A stretch of DNA of 64,000 nucleotides, taken from Cyclobacterium lianum (lineage in GTDB: Bacteria > Bacteroidota > Bacteroidia > Cytophagales > Cyclobacteriaceae). The stretch covers positions 310,001 to 374,000 of the forward strand of contig NZ_FRCY01000003.1 in NCBI RefSeq assembly GCF_900143075.1, read 5' to 3'. The notes under the pieces were generated by a model. That model did no database searches, was not told the DNA's origin, and saw only the letters and a program-made list of their open reading frames with translations. Positions 26,135 to 36,087 of this stretch are shown here, in pieces (positions within the stretch are counted from its first letter, which is position 1; every line of letters starts with the position of its first letter). Made by a program: the position numbers and the translations under genes.

Positions 26135-28183
26135 TTACGAACCCAGGTGAAAAACAGGCAAGGGTTCATTTTGAATGCCTGAACCAGACCATCGAATCTC
26201 CAATACCTGATTCTGGCTGGGCGCCTCAATTTTTGTCACAATCCTGATAGGGTGATAGCCCTCTTCCAACACCAGCCTGGTCTTGCCGCTTCCCCCGGAT
26301 GGCGACGGGTGGTCGTCATCTAGGAGCAGGGCCTCATGCACGTGCATCACCAGACCCTGGTTGGTTTGATAGCTAAACTCGTATTCTCCGGTACGAGGCA
26401 CCTTCACAAAACCCTCATAAACCATCACGTTATCTTCTGTCGCTCTATTAATGGCTTCGATATGGGGCAAAATTCCGGATTCGTTCGGGGTGACTGATCC
26501 CCTCCGGATAAAGGGTACCCAGGGGGATGGTATATTGAATTCAGAAACCATGATCCCGGCCACCATTCTCCCCTCCGGTGAAATCGCCGGTACCGGTTCC
26601 TGATCATAGGGCCGTTCTGCAGAAGCATTGTAACGCCTCCAGCGCAGCACCGTTTTTTTCATTTCCTCCTGAAGGCGGACAAATTCTCCATTGGTACCTG
26701 CAAGATTCCGGGTCTCTCCCGGATCATTCTGCGTGTCATAAATACCAAAATCGTCTTCGTGCGAAGTGATATTGTACCGGATCCCTTTATAGCCATTGAG
26801 GTACAGTACCTGCATTTCTCCCCTTCTTTGATCTCTTTTAGTTGCCTCGAAGGCCTCGTAACTTTTGGTTTTGTTGTTTACCTGGTATTCAATATACACT
26901 TTGCCTTCATGCTCGGTTTTATTTCCCGAAAGGATCGGCCATAGCGATCGACCATCGGTATTTGCCGGTGCCGGCAGGTCGCTGATCTCCGCAAATGTGG
27001 GCAACCAGTCGTGAAATCCGGAAGGGGAATCGTTTCTAATGCCTTCCGGGATTTTTCCCGGCCACCTGACCAGTGCCGGTACCCGTATTCCTCCTTCCCA
27101 GGTATCCCGTTTGGTGCCATCCATGACTCCAAAACTTTCAAAAAACGTAGGGTCATAATCTCCGTATCCGTAAGATTCATGATGGGGTCCATTATCGGAG
27201 GTAAACACGATCAGGGTCTGCTCATCAATATCCAGATCCTGCAACAAATGTATCAGGTCTGCGACAGCATTGTCTATTCTTCGCACCATAGTTGCGAAGC
27301 GCTGTTGTACTTCCGGCCAGTCTTCATTCCGATAATCCGGATGAATATAGCTATTTACCTCTCCGTTTGCCGTATTGATATAATTTCCCTTTTCTCCGAT
27401 AAATTGCACACCACCATCGGTCCCGCCCGCAGAAGGATAGGGCATGGAAGGAATTTCCAGGCCTGCATGGGGCGTGTCATAGGCCAGATACATGAAAAAA
27501 GGTTGATCGGGGTTGCTTTTCTTGTGGTCCTGGATGTATTTTTTTGCCCGGGCAGTAAACAAGTCTGTGGTGTAGCTACCGGCCAGATCAGCGGAAATTT
27601 CCTGGTTACCGTCCCACAGTTCCATGGGGCCTCTATTGGCCACATCATGAGCCGGATAGTGGTTATGGCCGTCCCGGTGACGTACATATCCAAAAAAATA
27701 GTCAAATCCTCTTTTTGTAGGATAAGCTTCCCAGCTCGCCGGACTGTCACCCTCCAGGCCCTGAAGACCATATTTACCAATCAGGGCCGTAGCATAACCT
27801 GCTTCTTTCAAAACGGTAGCGAGGTTGTGGTTCTGGGGGAGGGCTTTATCGAATTGATTGTTTCTGATCTCGGCATGGCCCTGGTGCAGGCCCAGCAGCA
27901 GGGTGGCCCTTGAGGGAGCACACACTGGAGCCGGAACATAATGCCGGCCGAGGATCATTCCTTCTGCTGCCATTTTATCGAGATTTGGGGTACTGTGATA
28001 CGGTTTGCCTTCCGCCTTGCGCCTGTTCTGGTACAGTATGCCCAAATCACCATAGCCCAGATCATCGGTAAGTATAAAAATGATATTAGGCTTTTTATCT
28101 GCCTGGTTTGAACCGAGTAATCGATTAGGTATAGAAAGACTGCCAAATATCAGAAAAGAATATACAATCAGTTTACAATTCAT
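26135..28183 (-). CDS. Type I sulfatase with C-terminal beta-sandwich domain
   Basis: At 682 residues this is about 180 longer than its neighbours. A signal peptide covers about 1-25, metal DD is at 40-41, and the core CAPSR is at 88-92, with Cys88 as formylglycine precursor. FTSDNGPH marks the second metal site. After the normal sulfatase end (about 560) comes an extra domain. It includes TGEYEFSYQTNQGLVMHVHE and LVLEEGYHPIRIVTK, the pattern of PA14/GLEYA-like sugar-binding sandwiches. This would tether the enzyme to glycan. Its start overlaps the end of the upstream sulfatase gene by 11 bases. It is the last gene of block C. Confidence 0.92.
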   Translation of the reverse strand: MNCKLIVYSFLIFGSLSIPNRLLGSNQADKKPNIIFILTDDLGYGDLGILYQNRRKAEGKPYHSTPNLDKMAAEGMILGRHYVPAPVCAPSRATLLLGLHQGHAEIRNNQFDKALPQNHNLATVLKEAGYATALIGKYGLQGLEGDSPASWEAYPTKRGFDYFFGYVRHRDGHNHYPAHDVANRGPMELWDGNQEISADLAGSYTTDLFTARAKKYIQDHKKSNPDQPFFMYLAYDTPHAGLEIPSMPYPSAGGTDGGVQFIGEKGNYINTANGEVNSYIHPDYRNEDWPEVQQRFATMVRRIDNAVADLIHLLQDLDIDEQTLIVFTSDNGPHHESYGYGDYDPTFFESFGVMDGTKRDTWEGGIRVPALVRWPGKIPEGIRNDSPSGFHDWLPTFAEISDLPAPANTDGRSLWPILSGNKTEHEGKVYIEYQVNNKTKSYEAFEATKRDQRRGEMQVLYLNGYKGIRYNITSHEDDFGIYDTQNDPGETRNLAGTNGEFVRLQEEMKKTVLRWRRYNASAERPYDQEPVPAISPEGRMVAGIMVSEFNIPSPWVPFIRRGSVTPNESGILPHIEAINRATEDNVMVYEGFVKVPRTGEYEFSYQTNQGLVMHVHEALLLDDDHPSPSGGSGKTRLVLEEGYHPIRIVTKIEAPSQNQVLEIRWSGSGIQNEPLPVFHLGS

Positions 28184-29642
28184 TCAGTTGTTGATTTATA
28201 AGGTTCATTTCAAATGCTCTATCGTAAAGCGGGTTCGCCTGATCCGGAACGGGTGCATTGACTTCCAGCCTCCAGGCTTCAAGCAGCTCAATCATTTGGT
28301 TCCTGATTTCTACCTGACTCCGCACCAGGTTGTTTTTTTCGCCGGGATCTTCCTCGAGATCATAAAGTTCGTAATCCCCATCTTCAAAATAATGATGGAG
28401 CTTCCATTTGCCCTTCCGGACCACTGAACCTGGCCGGGTCCTGAACAGGGGATCCCGGCCCCCATCTTCCCTGGGATTGTAGGCCTGGAGGTAAATGGGG
28501 AAATGCCAGAAGAGCGCCCTCTCCTCCATGGACTGATTACTGAATAGCGGGGAAAGATCCTGGCCGTCCAACTGCAAATCAGCAGGGACTTCTGCGCTGA
28601 TAATGCTTTTAATGGTAGGGAAGAAATCCATATTTGTTACCGCAAAATCTGTATTGCTACCCGACTGAATATTGCCGGGCCAGCGCATGATCAGCGGTAC
28701 GCGAATGCCACCTTCGTAGTAGGATCCCTTACCTGCTCTCAGGGGAGTTTGATAGGAAATATCCCGAATGCCACCATTATCAGAGGTAAAAATCACCAGG
28801 CTATTGTCTGCCAGATCTAGTGCATCCAAAACGGCCATCAACCTGCCTACATTCTGATCTACAGAGGCCACCATGGCTGCATAATCTGCCCGGTCCTGCC
28901 CCTCTGCTACTGGCTTTCCGGCAAAGGTATCGATCAGCTCCGCTTTACCCATGATGGGTGTGTGCACGGAGTAGAATGGCAGGTACAAGAAAAAGGGATT
29001 GTCCTTATTTGCTTTTACAAATTGAATGGCTTCATCGGTCAATCTGTCGGTCAGGTATTCACCATCTGCTCCGTTTTCGATAAAGTCAATTTTGTAAGGA
29101 CTGAAATATCCGCCACTGCCCGGGTTGCCCCGATGGCTGCCTCCCACGTTCAGGTCAAAGCCGTGTTGTAAAGGGTCTTCGTTGATATGCCATTTGCCGA
29201 AGGTGCCATTTACATAGCCGTTATCCTGCAGCATCCTGGCCAGGGTATAGATGGAGTCCGGCAGGAAATCGCGGTTGGGGGTAGGAATGATCTTCCGGGT
29301 TTTGGGGTCACCTCTTTCGGACTGGTCTACCGTATATACGCCGTGAGCAGGCGTATTTCTTCCACTCATCATGCAGGCCCGGCTGGGCGCACAATTGGCA
29401 GCAGCGGCATAGGCATGGTAGAAAACCATGCCCTGCCCTGCCAATTTATCCAGGTTTGGCGTTTCGTAATATGCGCTGCCCATAAAACCCAGGTCTCTCC
29501 ATCCCAGGTCGTCCACATTGATCAGGATGATATTGGGTTTGGTCTGTTTTCCATAGGTTATTATGGGCATAGCTATCAAAATAAGACAGCTACACAACAA
29601 ATGCTTGCCTGTTGTCAGGATTTTCCTAATTGCCATAACCAT
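28173..29642 (-). CDS. Type I sulfatase (block C)
   Basis: The protein has 489 residues from the ATG at 29642, or 487 from the ATG at 29636; both give a signal peptide ending near ITYG. Metal DD lies in INVDDLGWRD, the core CAPSR is at 84-88, and GKWH and FTSDNGG follow. The C-terminal end (ELYDLEEDPGEKNNL) is complete. The start lies inside the end of susD (stop at 29626), overlapping by 11 to 17 bases, and the stop overlaps the next sulfatase by 11 bases. Expression is therefore tightly coupled to SusCD, unlike block A where a terminator intervenes. The substrate is unknown but presumably the glycan bound by the SusD at 29626. Confidence 0.93.
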   Translation of the reverse strand: MVMAIRKILTTGKHLLCSCLILIAMPIITYGKQTKPNIILINVDDLGWRDLGFMGSAYYETPNLDKLAGQGMVFYHAYAAAANCAPSRACMMSGRNTPAHGVYTVDQSERGDPKTRKIIPTPNRDFLPDSIYTLARMLQDNGYVNGTFGKWHINEDPLQHGFDLNVGGSHRGNPGSGGYFSPYKIDFIENGADGEYLTDRLTDEAIQFVKANKDNPFFLYLPFYSVHTPIMGKAELIDTFAGKPVAEGQDRADYAAMVASVDQNVGRLMAVLDALDLADNSLVIFTSDNGGIRDISYQTPLRAGKGSYYEGGIRVPLIMRWPGNIQSGSNTDFAVTNMDFFPTIKSIISAEVPADLQLDGQDLSPLFSNQSMEERALFWHFPIYLQAYNPREDGGRDPLFRTRPGSVVRKGKWKLHHYFEDGDYELYDLEEDPGEKNNLVRSQVEIRNQMIELLEAWRLEVNAPVPDQANPLYDRAFEMNLINQQLNEL

Positions 29643-31149
29643 TATTGGTGGGGTCTGAATCCAGAAGTGCCGGATTTAAGACGAGTTCCTCTTCCGGAAT
29701 AGGCAGCTTGATGTGATGGGGTTGAATATTGCTTCCAGGATCATAGGTACGGTATTCGGCATTTTTTACCGTTTCCAGTAAGATCCCCCAGCGAATTAAA
29801 TCATATCTTCTATGACCTTCACCTGCCAGTTCCCATTTTCTTTCCGTCTGAATAGCACTTCGCAATTCAGCCTGTGTTAAGCCACTGTAGGGTTGATCTG
29901 GCTCATAGGCCCTTTCCCTTACTGCATTGATATATTGATAGGCGTTGCCCGGTCCATTTAATTCATTTTCTGCCTCTGCAAGCATGAGGTAAACATCAGC
30001 CAACCTGAACACCAAAGTAGCTTCTCCATGATTGCCTCTTGGAGAATTCACAAAATCAAAATTGGTGAATTTTGCCATGTATTGAAATGTTAGCTCGAAG
30101 CCAAGATATTCCCCTAAAATGTTGTGTGGTCTCCTCAGGTCGTCAACAGGAAATTCGTTGATAAAACTTAATATGGGGACCGTAAGACCGTATCCGTTAA
30201 ATTCCTCATTTCTAGCTGCCAAAGCATCAGAAAGAGGCCCCCTATCTGCCGGGTTTCTGGGCTCGTCCCTCAATCGGGGATTAAAACCATCTGTACGGTC
30301 CTGTGCATTACCAGGCACATCTTTTTGAAAATCAATTGCCCATATTATCTCATCGTTAAATGGATTATTCACATCAAAAACGTCCCCGTAATCTGGCAGT
30401 AACTGGTGAGGTGAATTATTAATTATTTCCAAACATTCTTCCCTCGCATTTGCCCAATCCTCCTGCCAGAGATAAATCTTCGCAAGCAAAATTTTTGCCG
30501 CCCATACGGTAGGTCTACCCAAATCACTTTCCCCGTATATCTCCGGAAGCAAATTTTCTGTCTCTATTCTCGTCAGATCGCTGATGAGGTTACTTCTGAT
30601 TTCATTGACCGGGGTTCTCCCCAGGCTGGCCGCATCAGCGATAGGAATTTCTTCATCATAATAAGGTACATCACCCCATAAATTACTCAGGTGATAGTAC
30701 GCATAACTTCTCAGATACAACGCTTCGCCTATGGATTGATCTTTGACAGCAGCACTAATATTCGGGCTGTTTTCGATATTGGTAATTACTGAATTGGCAT
30801 CTCCGATCATCCTGTAGATCAACTGCCATAATTGCCTGGCATTTGAATAATTACTTTGGGTCAGGGTATAATTCTGCATGGGTTCATTACCGCCAAATTG
30901 CCGGCTGGACTCCAATACATCTGCACCTAACTGAGTGAAGGTATGGATACCTTGCCAATTGCCGTAGAAACCATTTTGTCGTAGATTCAGATAGATGCCG
31001 TTTACTGCCAATACTGCCTCTTCATCGGATTGGTAAAACGTACTTGGGTCAATAATACCGCGCACTTCCTCCTCCAGAAAGCTTTCGCATCCGATAGCCA
31101 GAACTGAGAAAATCAATAAGCCAAAAATTTTATCGTTTAATATTTTCAT
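29626..31149 (-). CDS. SusD/RagB-family lipoprotein (block C)
   Basis: The protein has 507 residues from the chosen ATG at 31149 (MKILNDKIFG); an upstream ATG at 31155 adds two residues. The lipobox is LAIGC, followed by ESFLEEEVRGIIDPSTFYQ. The helical core contains EALYLRSYAYYHLSNLWGDVPYYD, and the end has IQTERKWELAGEGHRRYDLIRWG and KLPIPEEEL. It is the surface lid and ligand-binding partner of the SusC at 31163. The gap to susC is 13 bases and the gene overlaps the sulfatase downstream. Confidence 0.95.
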   Translation of the reverse strand: MKILNDKIFGLLIFSVLAIGCESFLEEEVRGIIDPSTFYQSDEEAVLAVNGIYLNLRQNGFYGNWQGIHTFTQLGADVLESSRQFGGNEPMQNYTLTQSNYSNARQLWQLIYRMIGDANSVITNIENSPNISAAVKDQSIGEALYLRSYAYYHLSNLWGDVPYYDEEIPIADAASLGRTPVNEIRSNLISDLTRIETENLLPEIYGESDLGRPTVWAAKILLAKIYLWQEDWANAREECLEIINNSPHQLLPDYGDVFDVNNPFNDEIIWAIDFQKDVPGNAQDRTDGFNPRLRDEPRNPADRGPLSDALAARNEEFNGYGLTVPILSFINEFPVDDLRRPHNILGEYLGFELTFQYMAKFTNFDFVNSPRGNHGEATLVFRLADVYLMLAEAENELNGPGNAYQYINAVRERAYEPDQPYSGLTQAELRSAIQTERKWELAGEGHRRYDLIRWGILLETVKNAEYRTYDPGSNIQPHHIKLPIPEEELVLNPALLDSDPTNNGYGN

Positions 31150-31162
31150 GGTCAATTAAGGT

Positions 31163-34100
31163 TTAGAAGTTTGCGTTCAATCCAAAAGTAAGGGTTCTGG
31201 CATTTGGGTATTCCGCCCGGATAATACCCCTTACCACGCTTCCATAGGTATTGCCAGATTGCGGACCAATTCTGCTTGCTTCCGGATCATATCCTCTGAA
31301 ATTAGAAATCAGAAATATATTGGAACCACTTGCATAAACATTTAGGTTATTTATGAATTTATTGTTTTTCAATGGCACCGTATAGTTGAGCATCACATTT
31401 CTCAGCCTCAGGTGAGACCCGCTTTCCACCAACTCGCTGTTTGAAGGAATATCTGAAATACTGACTGTTCCACCTGCCCTGGGAATGTATGGATGGGGGT
31501 TATCCGGCGTCCAGCGATCCCTCGCCATTCCGTAAATATTCTGGTCGCTCCTGCCAAAAAAGCCTCTTTGCGCAAACTCATTGTAGACATCATTTCCGAA
31601 TGTACCCTGAAGAAAAATATCCAGGGAGAAATTCTTCCACTGTATACTATTGTTAATTCCGCCAAAGAACAGCGGCTCCGGATTTCCAATAATTTCGAAG
31701 TCATCATTGAAACTGATAAAGCCATCTCCGTTGGTATCCTTAAATCTGGGGCCGCCAACTACAGCCCGAAGTCCGCTATACCTGAACTGGTCCAGTTCCT
31801 CCTGGCTTTGCCATGTACCCAGATATTCAAGGCCAGTAAAAACACCTACGGGTTCACCGACAATTAATTTTGCGGCCTGACCACCCTGATCAAGGAAATG
31901 GATGTTGATCTCATTTACTCCCCCCAAATCCAGGACCCGGCTTCTATTTCCGGATATCGTAAAATCCGTAGACCACCTGAAGTCATTCCTATCCATATTT
32001 ACGGACCTAATCATCAGTTCAATACCCTGATTTTGTAAGGAACCAATGTTTTCAAGCCTCTGGCTAAACCCGGTTTGACGGGGAATCTCTCTATTTAAGA
32101 GTAAGTCAACCGTTTTTTTGTAATAATAATCAATTTCCAGGCTCAATCGATTATCAAAGAATCCAGCTTCCAGGCCAATATCGAATTGGGAGGTTGTCTC
32201 CCACCTCAGATCCGGGTTGGCGGGCCTGTCTCGTCGTACGCCAATACCCTGATTTCCATTAAATATTACTGTGCCAGGGTTTAACACAGCTAATGTGCTG
32301 TAGGAGTCAATAGCTTGACTTCCAGATCTTCCAAAGCTTGTCCGCAGTTTTAATTCGTCAAAGACATTGAGATTCCGGATAAATTCTTCATCTCCTAATC
32401 TCCATGCAAAAGCGCCAGATGGGAAAAAGGCATACTGATTATTTGCTCCCGAAAATCTGGATGAACCATCTACCCTCCCCGCCAGGGTAAAAAGATATTT
32501 GTCAGAAATTGTATAATTGGTTCGTCCGATCCAGGACACAATCTGGAAGGGATCGTTGTAATTTGAAGTGATCCTGAAGGTTTCAGGATTTCCTAATTGT
32601 AATACGTCAAAGGAAACACCGTCATTGGGCAAACCATCCGTTTGGGCTGTAAATCCCTCTGTAGTAGAAGTTTGCCAGGTAAATCCACCCAAAACATTAA
32701 TCCTATGGTTTGCAGACAATTGCTTGTCGAAAGTAATTGTATTCTCCTGTAAGATCTGATTATTGAAACTATTCGTGATTCTACCGAAACCGCCCCTTTG
32801 AGCGGCAGCCCTTGATGGTACACTGCCAGATTCAAAAACATTTTGTTTTCGCCAGTTTAATTGCGGACCGATGGTAGACCGAATGGTAATTGATTCAACA
32901 GGCTTGTATTCGATATAAAAATTCCCGAGTAAATTATTGATCATGGTTTGGTTGCTTTGCATCCTAAGCAAAGCTTCCGGATTATCGAAGGGGCCCCCTT
33001 GTACGTAATCTTCATCCCACAGTGTACCGTCTTCATTGAAAACCGGAAAAGTAGTCAATGCTCTCCTGGCCTCCCAAAGACTTACCAGGTCGTTGTCATT
33101 TTTGACAAACGAAGTATTGATCCTTGTCCCCAAAGTCAGGTTCTCCGCCAGCTTAAAATCCAGATTTGCTCTGAAACTGTATCTTTCAATTCCAGATTCT
33201 CTGATTATCCCGCGCTGATTCATGTAATTTCCGGAAATAAAATAATTTACCCGTTCTGAATTGCCCCTCACAGATAAATCCAAATTGTTAATCGGAGCAG
33301 TTCGGGTGATCTGTTCCTGCCAATCGGTATTACCGATCAGGCTCTCGTCTACGAATGGATTGGCTTCTCCACTGAATTCAGTATATTCAAAACCATAAGC
33401 CGCTCGCTCCGGGCCGTCTAAAAAGTCGATTTTTCGCGCCAGATTCTGAAAACCGGTATAGGCGTTTAACGACACCGTAGGTTTACCTCCGGCTACACCT
33501 TTGCCACTTTTGGTGGTAATTAAGATAACACCATTGGCACCGCGAGTTCCATATAGGGAGATCGCCGACCCATCCTTCAAGATATCAATGGATTCGATAT
33601 CATTTACGTTAATGGTGTTTAGATTGAAATTAGTACCTGCAATAAAGCCATCTATTACATAAAGTGGTTCGTTGTCACCTTGCACAGAATTTCCTCCACG
33701 GATGCGTATAGAGGCCCGGGCTCCCGGGCTGCCACTCACAGAGGTCACATTTACCCCGGCTGCTCTGCCTTGAAGCAACTGATCCACTCTTGGCGCTGGT
33801 AGATTAGTAAGGTCTTCAGCGTCTACCTTAGAAACAGAACCTGTTAAATCAGTTTTTTGAACCGAGCCATATCCCAATACGACGACCTCATCCAGAGAAG
33901 ATTGGTCTTCTGCAAGGGAAACATCGACTGTGCTTTGTGTCGTAATCTCGACAGACTGTGAGCTGTATCCAATGTAGGAAAACACCAATACAGACCCTTC
34001 GGGTACAACGATGGAATATTTCCCATCAAGATCCGTCACTGTACCCGTACTGGTTCCCCTCACTGTAATACTCGCACCGGGTAGTGGCTCCCCACTACTA

Positions 34101-34528
34101 TCTGTAACCGTCCCTGACACACTAATATCAGCCGCTATTTCTACTTTTGAAACAGGTCTGATATTTTTCCCTTTCTTGACATGTATGTTATAGTCTACTT
34201 GCTTGAAGGAAAGATTGGTTTGATTTGCCAGGCCCAACAATACATTATAAAGTGAATTGTTGTTTGACCTAATCCCTACATTAGGGAGATCCCGCAGCTC
34301 TTTGTTGGTATAGACGAAGTTGTATCCTGTGCTTTTTTCCAGTTCCCGAAAAATGTTCTCGATTTTCACATCATCCAGGAATAGTGACACTGGTACTTCT
34401 TCAATATTTTTGACTTGGGCATTTCCGTTCCATGCCATGAGAAAACTCATGGTAAGACACTGGAAAAGAAACGCAATGGAGAATAACCTGGTCATGCGTG
34501 TTACATGCTTAAGTATGGATTTTTTCAT
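31163..34528 (-). CDS. SusC/RagA-family TonB-dependent transporter with STN domain (block C)
   Basis: The ATG at 34528 (MKKSILKHVT) is chosen for its signal peptide; the frame is open to 34621 but that part runs through the leader hairpin. The protein has about 1121 residues. It contains an STN domain (VPVSLFLDDVKIENIFREL to FKQVDYNIHVKKG), a carboxypeptidase-regulatory-like domain (VTDLDGKYSIVVPEG), the signature EVVVLGYGSVQKTDLTGSV, a plug with ISLYGTRGANGVI, and a barrel ending FGLNANF. The STN domain matches the presence of fecR (34690) and sigma (36088) upstream. A + strand promoter-like TATCTTTG overlaps the start codon. Confidence 0.96.
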   Translation of the reverse strand: MKKSILKHVTRMTRLFSIAFLFQCLTMSFLMAWNGNAQVKNIEEVPVSLFLDDVKIENIFRELEKSTGYNFVYTNKELRDLPNVGIRSNNNSLYNVLLGLANQTNLSFKQVDYNIHVKKGKNIRPVSKVEIAADISVSGTVTDSSGEPLPGASITVRGTSTGTVTDLDGKYSIVVPEGSVLVFSYIGYSSQSVEITTQSTVDVSLAEDQSSLDEVVVLGYGSVQKTDLTGSVSKVDAEDLTNLPAPRVDQLLQGRAAGVNVTSVSGSPGARASIRIRGGNSVQGDNEPLYVIDGFIAGTNFNLNTINVNDIESIDILKDGSAISLYGTRGANGVILITTKSGKGVAGGKPTVSLNAYTGFQNLARKIDFLDGPERAAYGFEYTEFSGEANPFVDESLIGNTDWQEQITRTAPINNLDLSVRGNSERVNYFISGNYMNQRGIIRESGIERYSFRANLDFKLAENLTLGTRINTSFVKNDNDLVSLWEARRALTTFPVFNEDGTLWDEDYVQGGPFDNPEALLRMQSNQTMINNLLGNFYIEYKPVESITIRSTIGPQLNWRKQNVFESGSVPSRAAAQRGGFGRITNSFNNQILQENTITFDKQLSANHRINVLGGFTWQTSTTEGFTAQTDGLPNDGVSFDVLQLGNPETFRITSNYNDPFQIVSWIGRTNYTISDKYLFTLAGRVDGSSRFSGANNQYAFFPSGAFAWRLGDEEFIRNLNVFDELKLRTSFGRSGSQAIDSYSTLAVLNPGTVIFNGNQGIGVRRDRPANPDLRWETTSQFDIGLEAGFFDNRLSLEIDYYYKKTVDLLLNREIPRQTGFSQRLENIGSLQNQGIELMIRSVNMDRNDFRWSTDFTISGNRSRVLDLGGVNEINIHFLDQGGQAAKLIVGEPVGVFTGLEYLGTWQSQEELDQFRYSGLRAVVGGPRFKDTNGDGFISFNDDFEIIGNPEPLFFGGINNSIQWKNFSLDIFLQGTFGNDVYNEFAQRGFFGRSDQNIYGMARDRWTPDNPHPYIPRAGGTVSISDIPSNSELVESGSHLRLRNVMLNYTVPLKNNKFINNLNVYASGSNIFLISNFRGYDPEASRIGPQSGNTYGSVVRGIIRAEYPNARTLTFGLNANF

Positions 34529-34535
34529 ATCTTTG
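34528..34535 (+). promoter_or_regulatory. Candidate -7 box for an antisense RNA over the block C susC leader
   Basis: TATCTTTG on the + strand matches the Bacteroidetes -7 consensus TAnnTTTG at all fixed positions. It overlaps the susC start codon, which lies on the other strand. No good TTTG is found 19-21 bases upstream, so support is partial. A transcript from here to the terminator at 34650 would be about 110 bases. Confidence 0.35.
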
Positions 34536-34616
34536 AATGGTTTGTTTAGGCGATGCCAATTGGTTAAGCAAACGTTTCCCGACTCAGAGATTGCCGTCTC
34601 TGTAATCGGATAACCT

Positions 34617-34650
34617 GCCACGGATGCAGCAACATCCGTGGCTCTTTTTT
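34617..34650 (+). terminator. Opposite-strand intrinsic terminator in the fecR-susC gap (block C)
   Basis: A perfect 10-bp stem (GCCACGGATG at 34617-34626 with CATCCGTGGC at 34633-34642) and a 6-base loop are followed on the + strand by TCTTTTTT. This is a textbook rho-independent terminator pointing away from susC toward fecR, while both genes lie on the - strand. On the - strand no T-run follows the stem. It is the clearest of the three such elements. Confidence 0.75.
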
Positions 34651-34689
34651 ATTATTTGGAAAAGACTTTTTACATAGGCAGTTTGAAGT

Positions 34690-35796
34690 TTAAGTTGATT
34701 TATCAAATTTTACAGTAACCCGGTCTTCATCCAGCTTAAATCTAAACCGGGCAGAATAACTCAACCCTTCCAGCACGCCTTCAAGCGTCTGATCTACAAA
34801 TTTTCCTGATAGGAGTACACCTCTCTCTGGTCGATTAAGTACTTCTATTTGAACTCCATACCAGTTTTCCAACACCCTGATAGCTTCCTCTACAGGCGTC
34901 TGTTCGAAAAGAATAGTCTTTCTTGTCCAAGCCAGCACCTTTTCTTCCTTTATGCGGTGCTTGTTGTGAACCTGCCTATCTATGACTACATTCAACCCCT
35001 CCCCAGGCATCAGGATAACTTCCTGCGGCTTTTCAAACTTCAAACCCACATTAACCTTCCCCGTAAGTAAGGATACCTCAAGTGGTTCATTTTTATAAGC
35101 CGTGATATTAAAGGAGGTACCCAACGCTTTTGTAGATACCGGTCCTGTCTTCACCACAAAAGGTCGCAAGCTATCTTTGGCCACCTCAAAATATGCCTCG
35201 CCAATTAAAAACAGCTCCCGCTTGTCTGCTTCAAAATTCTTGACGTACCGCAACGAACTTCCCGAATTGAGAATCACTCTGGAGCCATCCTGTAGCCTAA
35301 GTGTAGATTTGACACCCGGGGGCACTGAGTATTCTTCATAAACCAATGGGATTTCTACCGCCTCTTCCTCAGGATGTTCACGGAGTAAATTGAATAATAT
35401 CCCCAATGAAAATACAAGAAAAAGTATCCCCGCTACCCGATAAAATTGATGACCTGACCTATAGGCTATATGCTGCTGCCGATCTGCAAAACTCCTAAGG
35501 GTACTTTCGGAACTTATAGAGATAGTCTTTCCTTCTGCTTGCTCTTTTTCTGGTTCATTGATGAACTTATTTATTTCAGTCCATATGCCCTCGATGCGTG
35601 AGTCGCTAATCTCACCAACGTTTCTCGATAAATTTATCAGGGCCCTCCGGGCCAGCTTCATGTTTTCATATTTTTCCGGGTGTTTTTCCAAAAAACCTTC
35701 CCAGAAGGCGCTGGATTCCTCGTCCGGTGCCAAGACCCATTTTTTAAACTCTGGGTCCAGCATAAAATCTTCAACTGTGTATTCGGTCTTACTCAT
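34690..35796 (-). CDS. FecR-family anti-sigma factor (block C)
   Basis: The 368-residue protein has a long cytoplasmic region, one membrane helix at about 125-143 (VAGILFLVFSLGILFNLL), a FecR domain (LQDGSRVILNSGSSLRY, LFLIGEAYFEVAKDS, ALGTSFNITAY) and a C-terminal STN-like domain (GKFVDQTLEGVLEGLSYS). It should keep the ECF sigma at 36088 inactive until the SusC at 31163 signals. The ATG at 35796 is clear. A 291-base gap, longer than in block A, separates it from the sigma gene; I see nothing definite in that gap. Confidence 0.93.
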   Translation of the reverse strand: MSKTEYTVEDFMLDPEFKKWVLAPDEESSAFWEGFLEKHPEKYENMKLARRALINLSRNVGEISDSRIEGIWTEINKFINEPEKEQAEGKTISISSESTLRSFADRQQHIAYRSGHQFYRVAGILFLVFSLGILFNLLREHPEEEAVEIPLVYEEYSVPPGVKSTLRLQDGSRVILNSGSSLRYVKNFEADKRELFLIGEAYFEVAKDSLRPFVVKTGPVSTKALGTSFNITAYKNEPLEVSLLTGKVNVGLKFEKPQEVILMPGEGLNVVIDRQVHNKHRIKEEKVLAWTRKTILFEQTPVEEAIRVLENWYGVQIEVLNRPERGVLLSGKFVDQTLEGVLEGLSYSARFRFKLDEDRVTVKFDKST

Positions 35797-36087
35797 AAAA
35801 GAAACCTTTCAACTATCTTAAGCCCGGAAAAACCAAAAGTTATCCTCCGAAAAAAATAAAAAATTATTCTTTTCAGGTGAGTTAAACAAAAATCAATCGG
35901 AAATAAACCTCAAACACCATCCCTGTTTGATATCTTCAGGGAATAGTTTGTACGCTAATAATGGAGTTATCGGGAGTAAAGCGATCTAAACAGATCTAAC
36001 CAGAAACCGATAAAAGCTGATGAAAATCAGACCCACATAGCTAACTATAGTCATATCGGATTGCCGTTAAAAAAATGACCGTGTTTT

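Noticed and set aside
27011-27913. A 300-codon open frame on the + strand
   Set aside because: It lies fully antisense to the sulfatase at 26135-28183 and has no motif; it is a shadow of that gene.
34529-34621. N-terminal extension of the block C SusC
   Set aside because: The extra codons read through the leader hairpin and give no signal peptide; the ATG at 34528 does.
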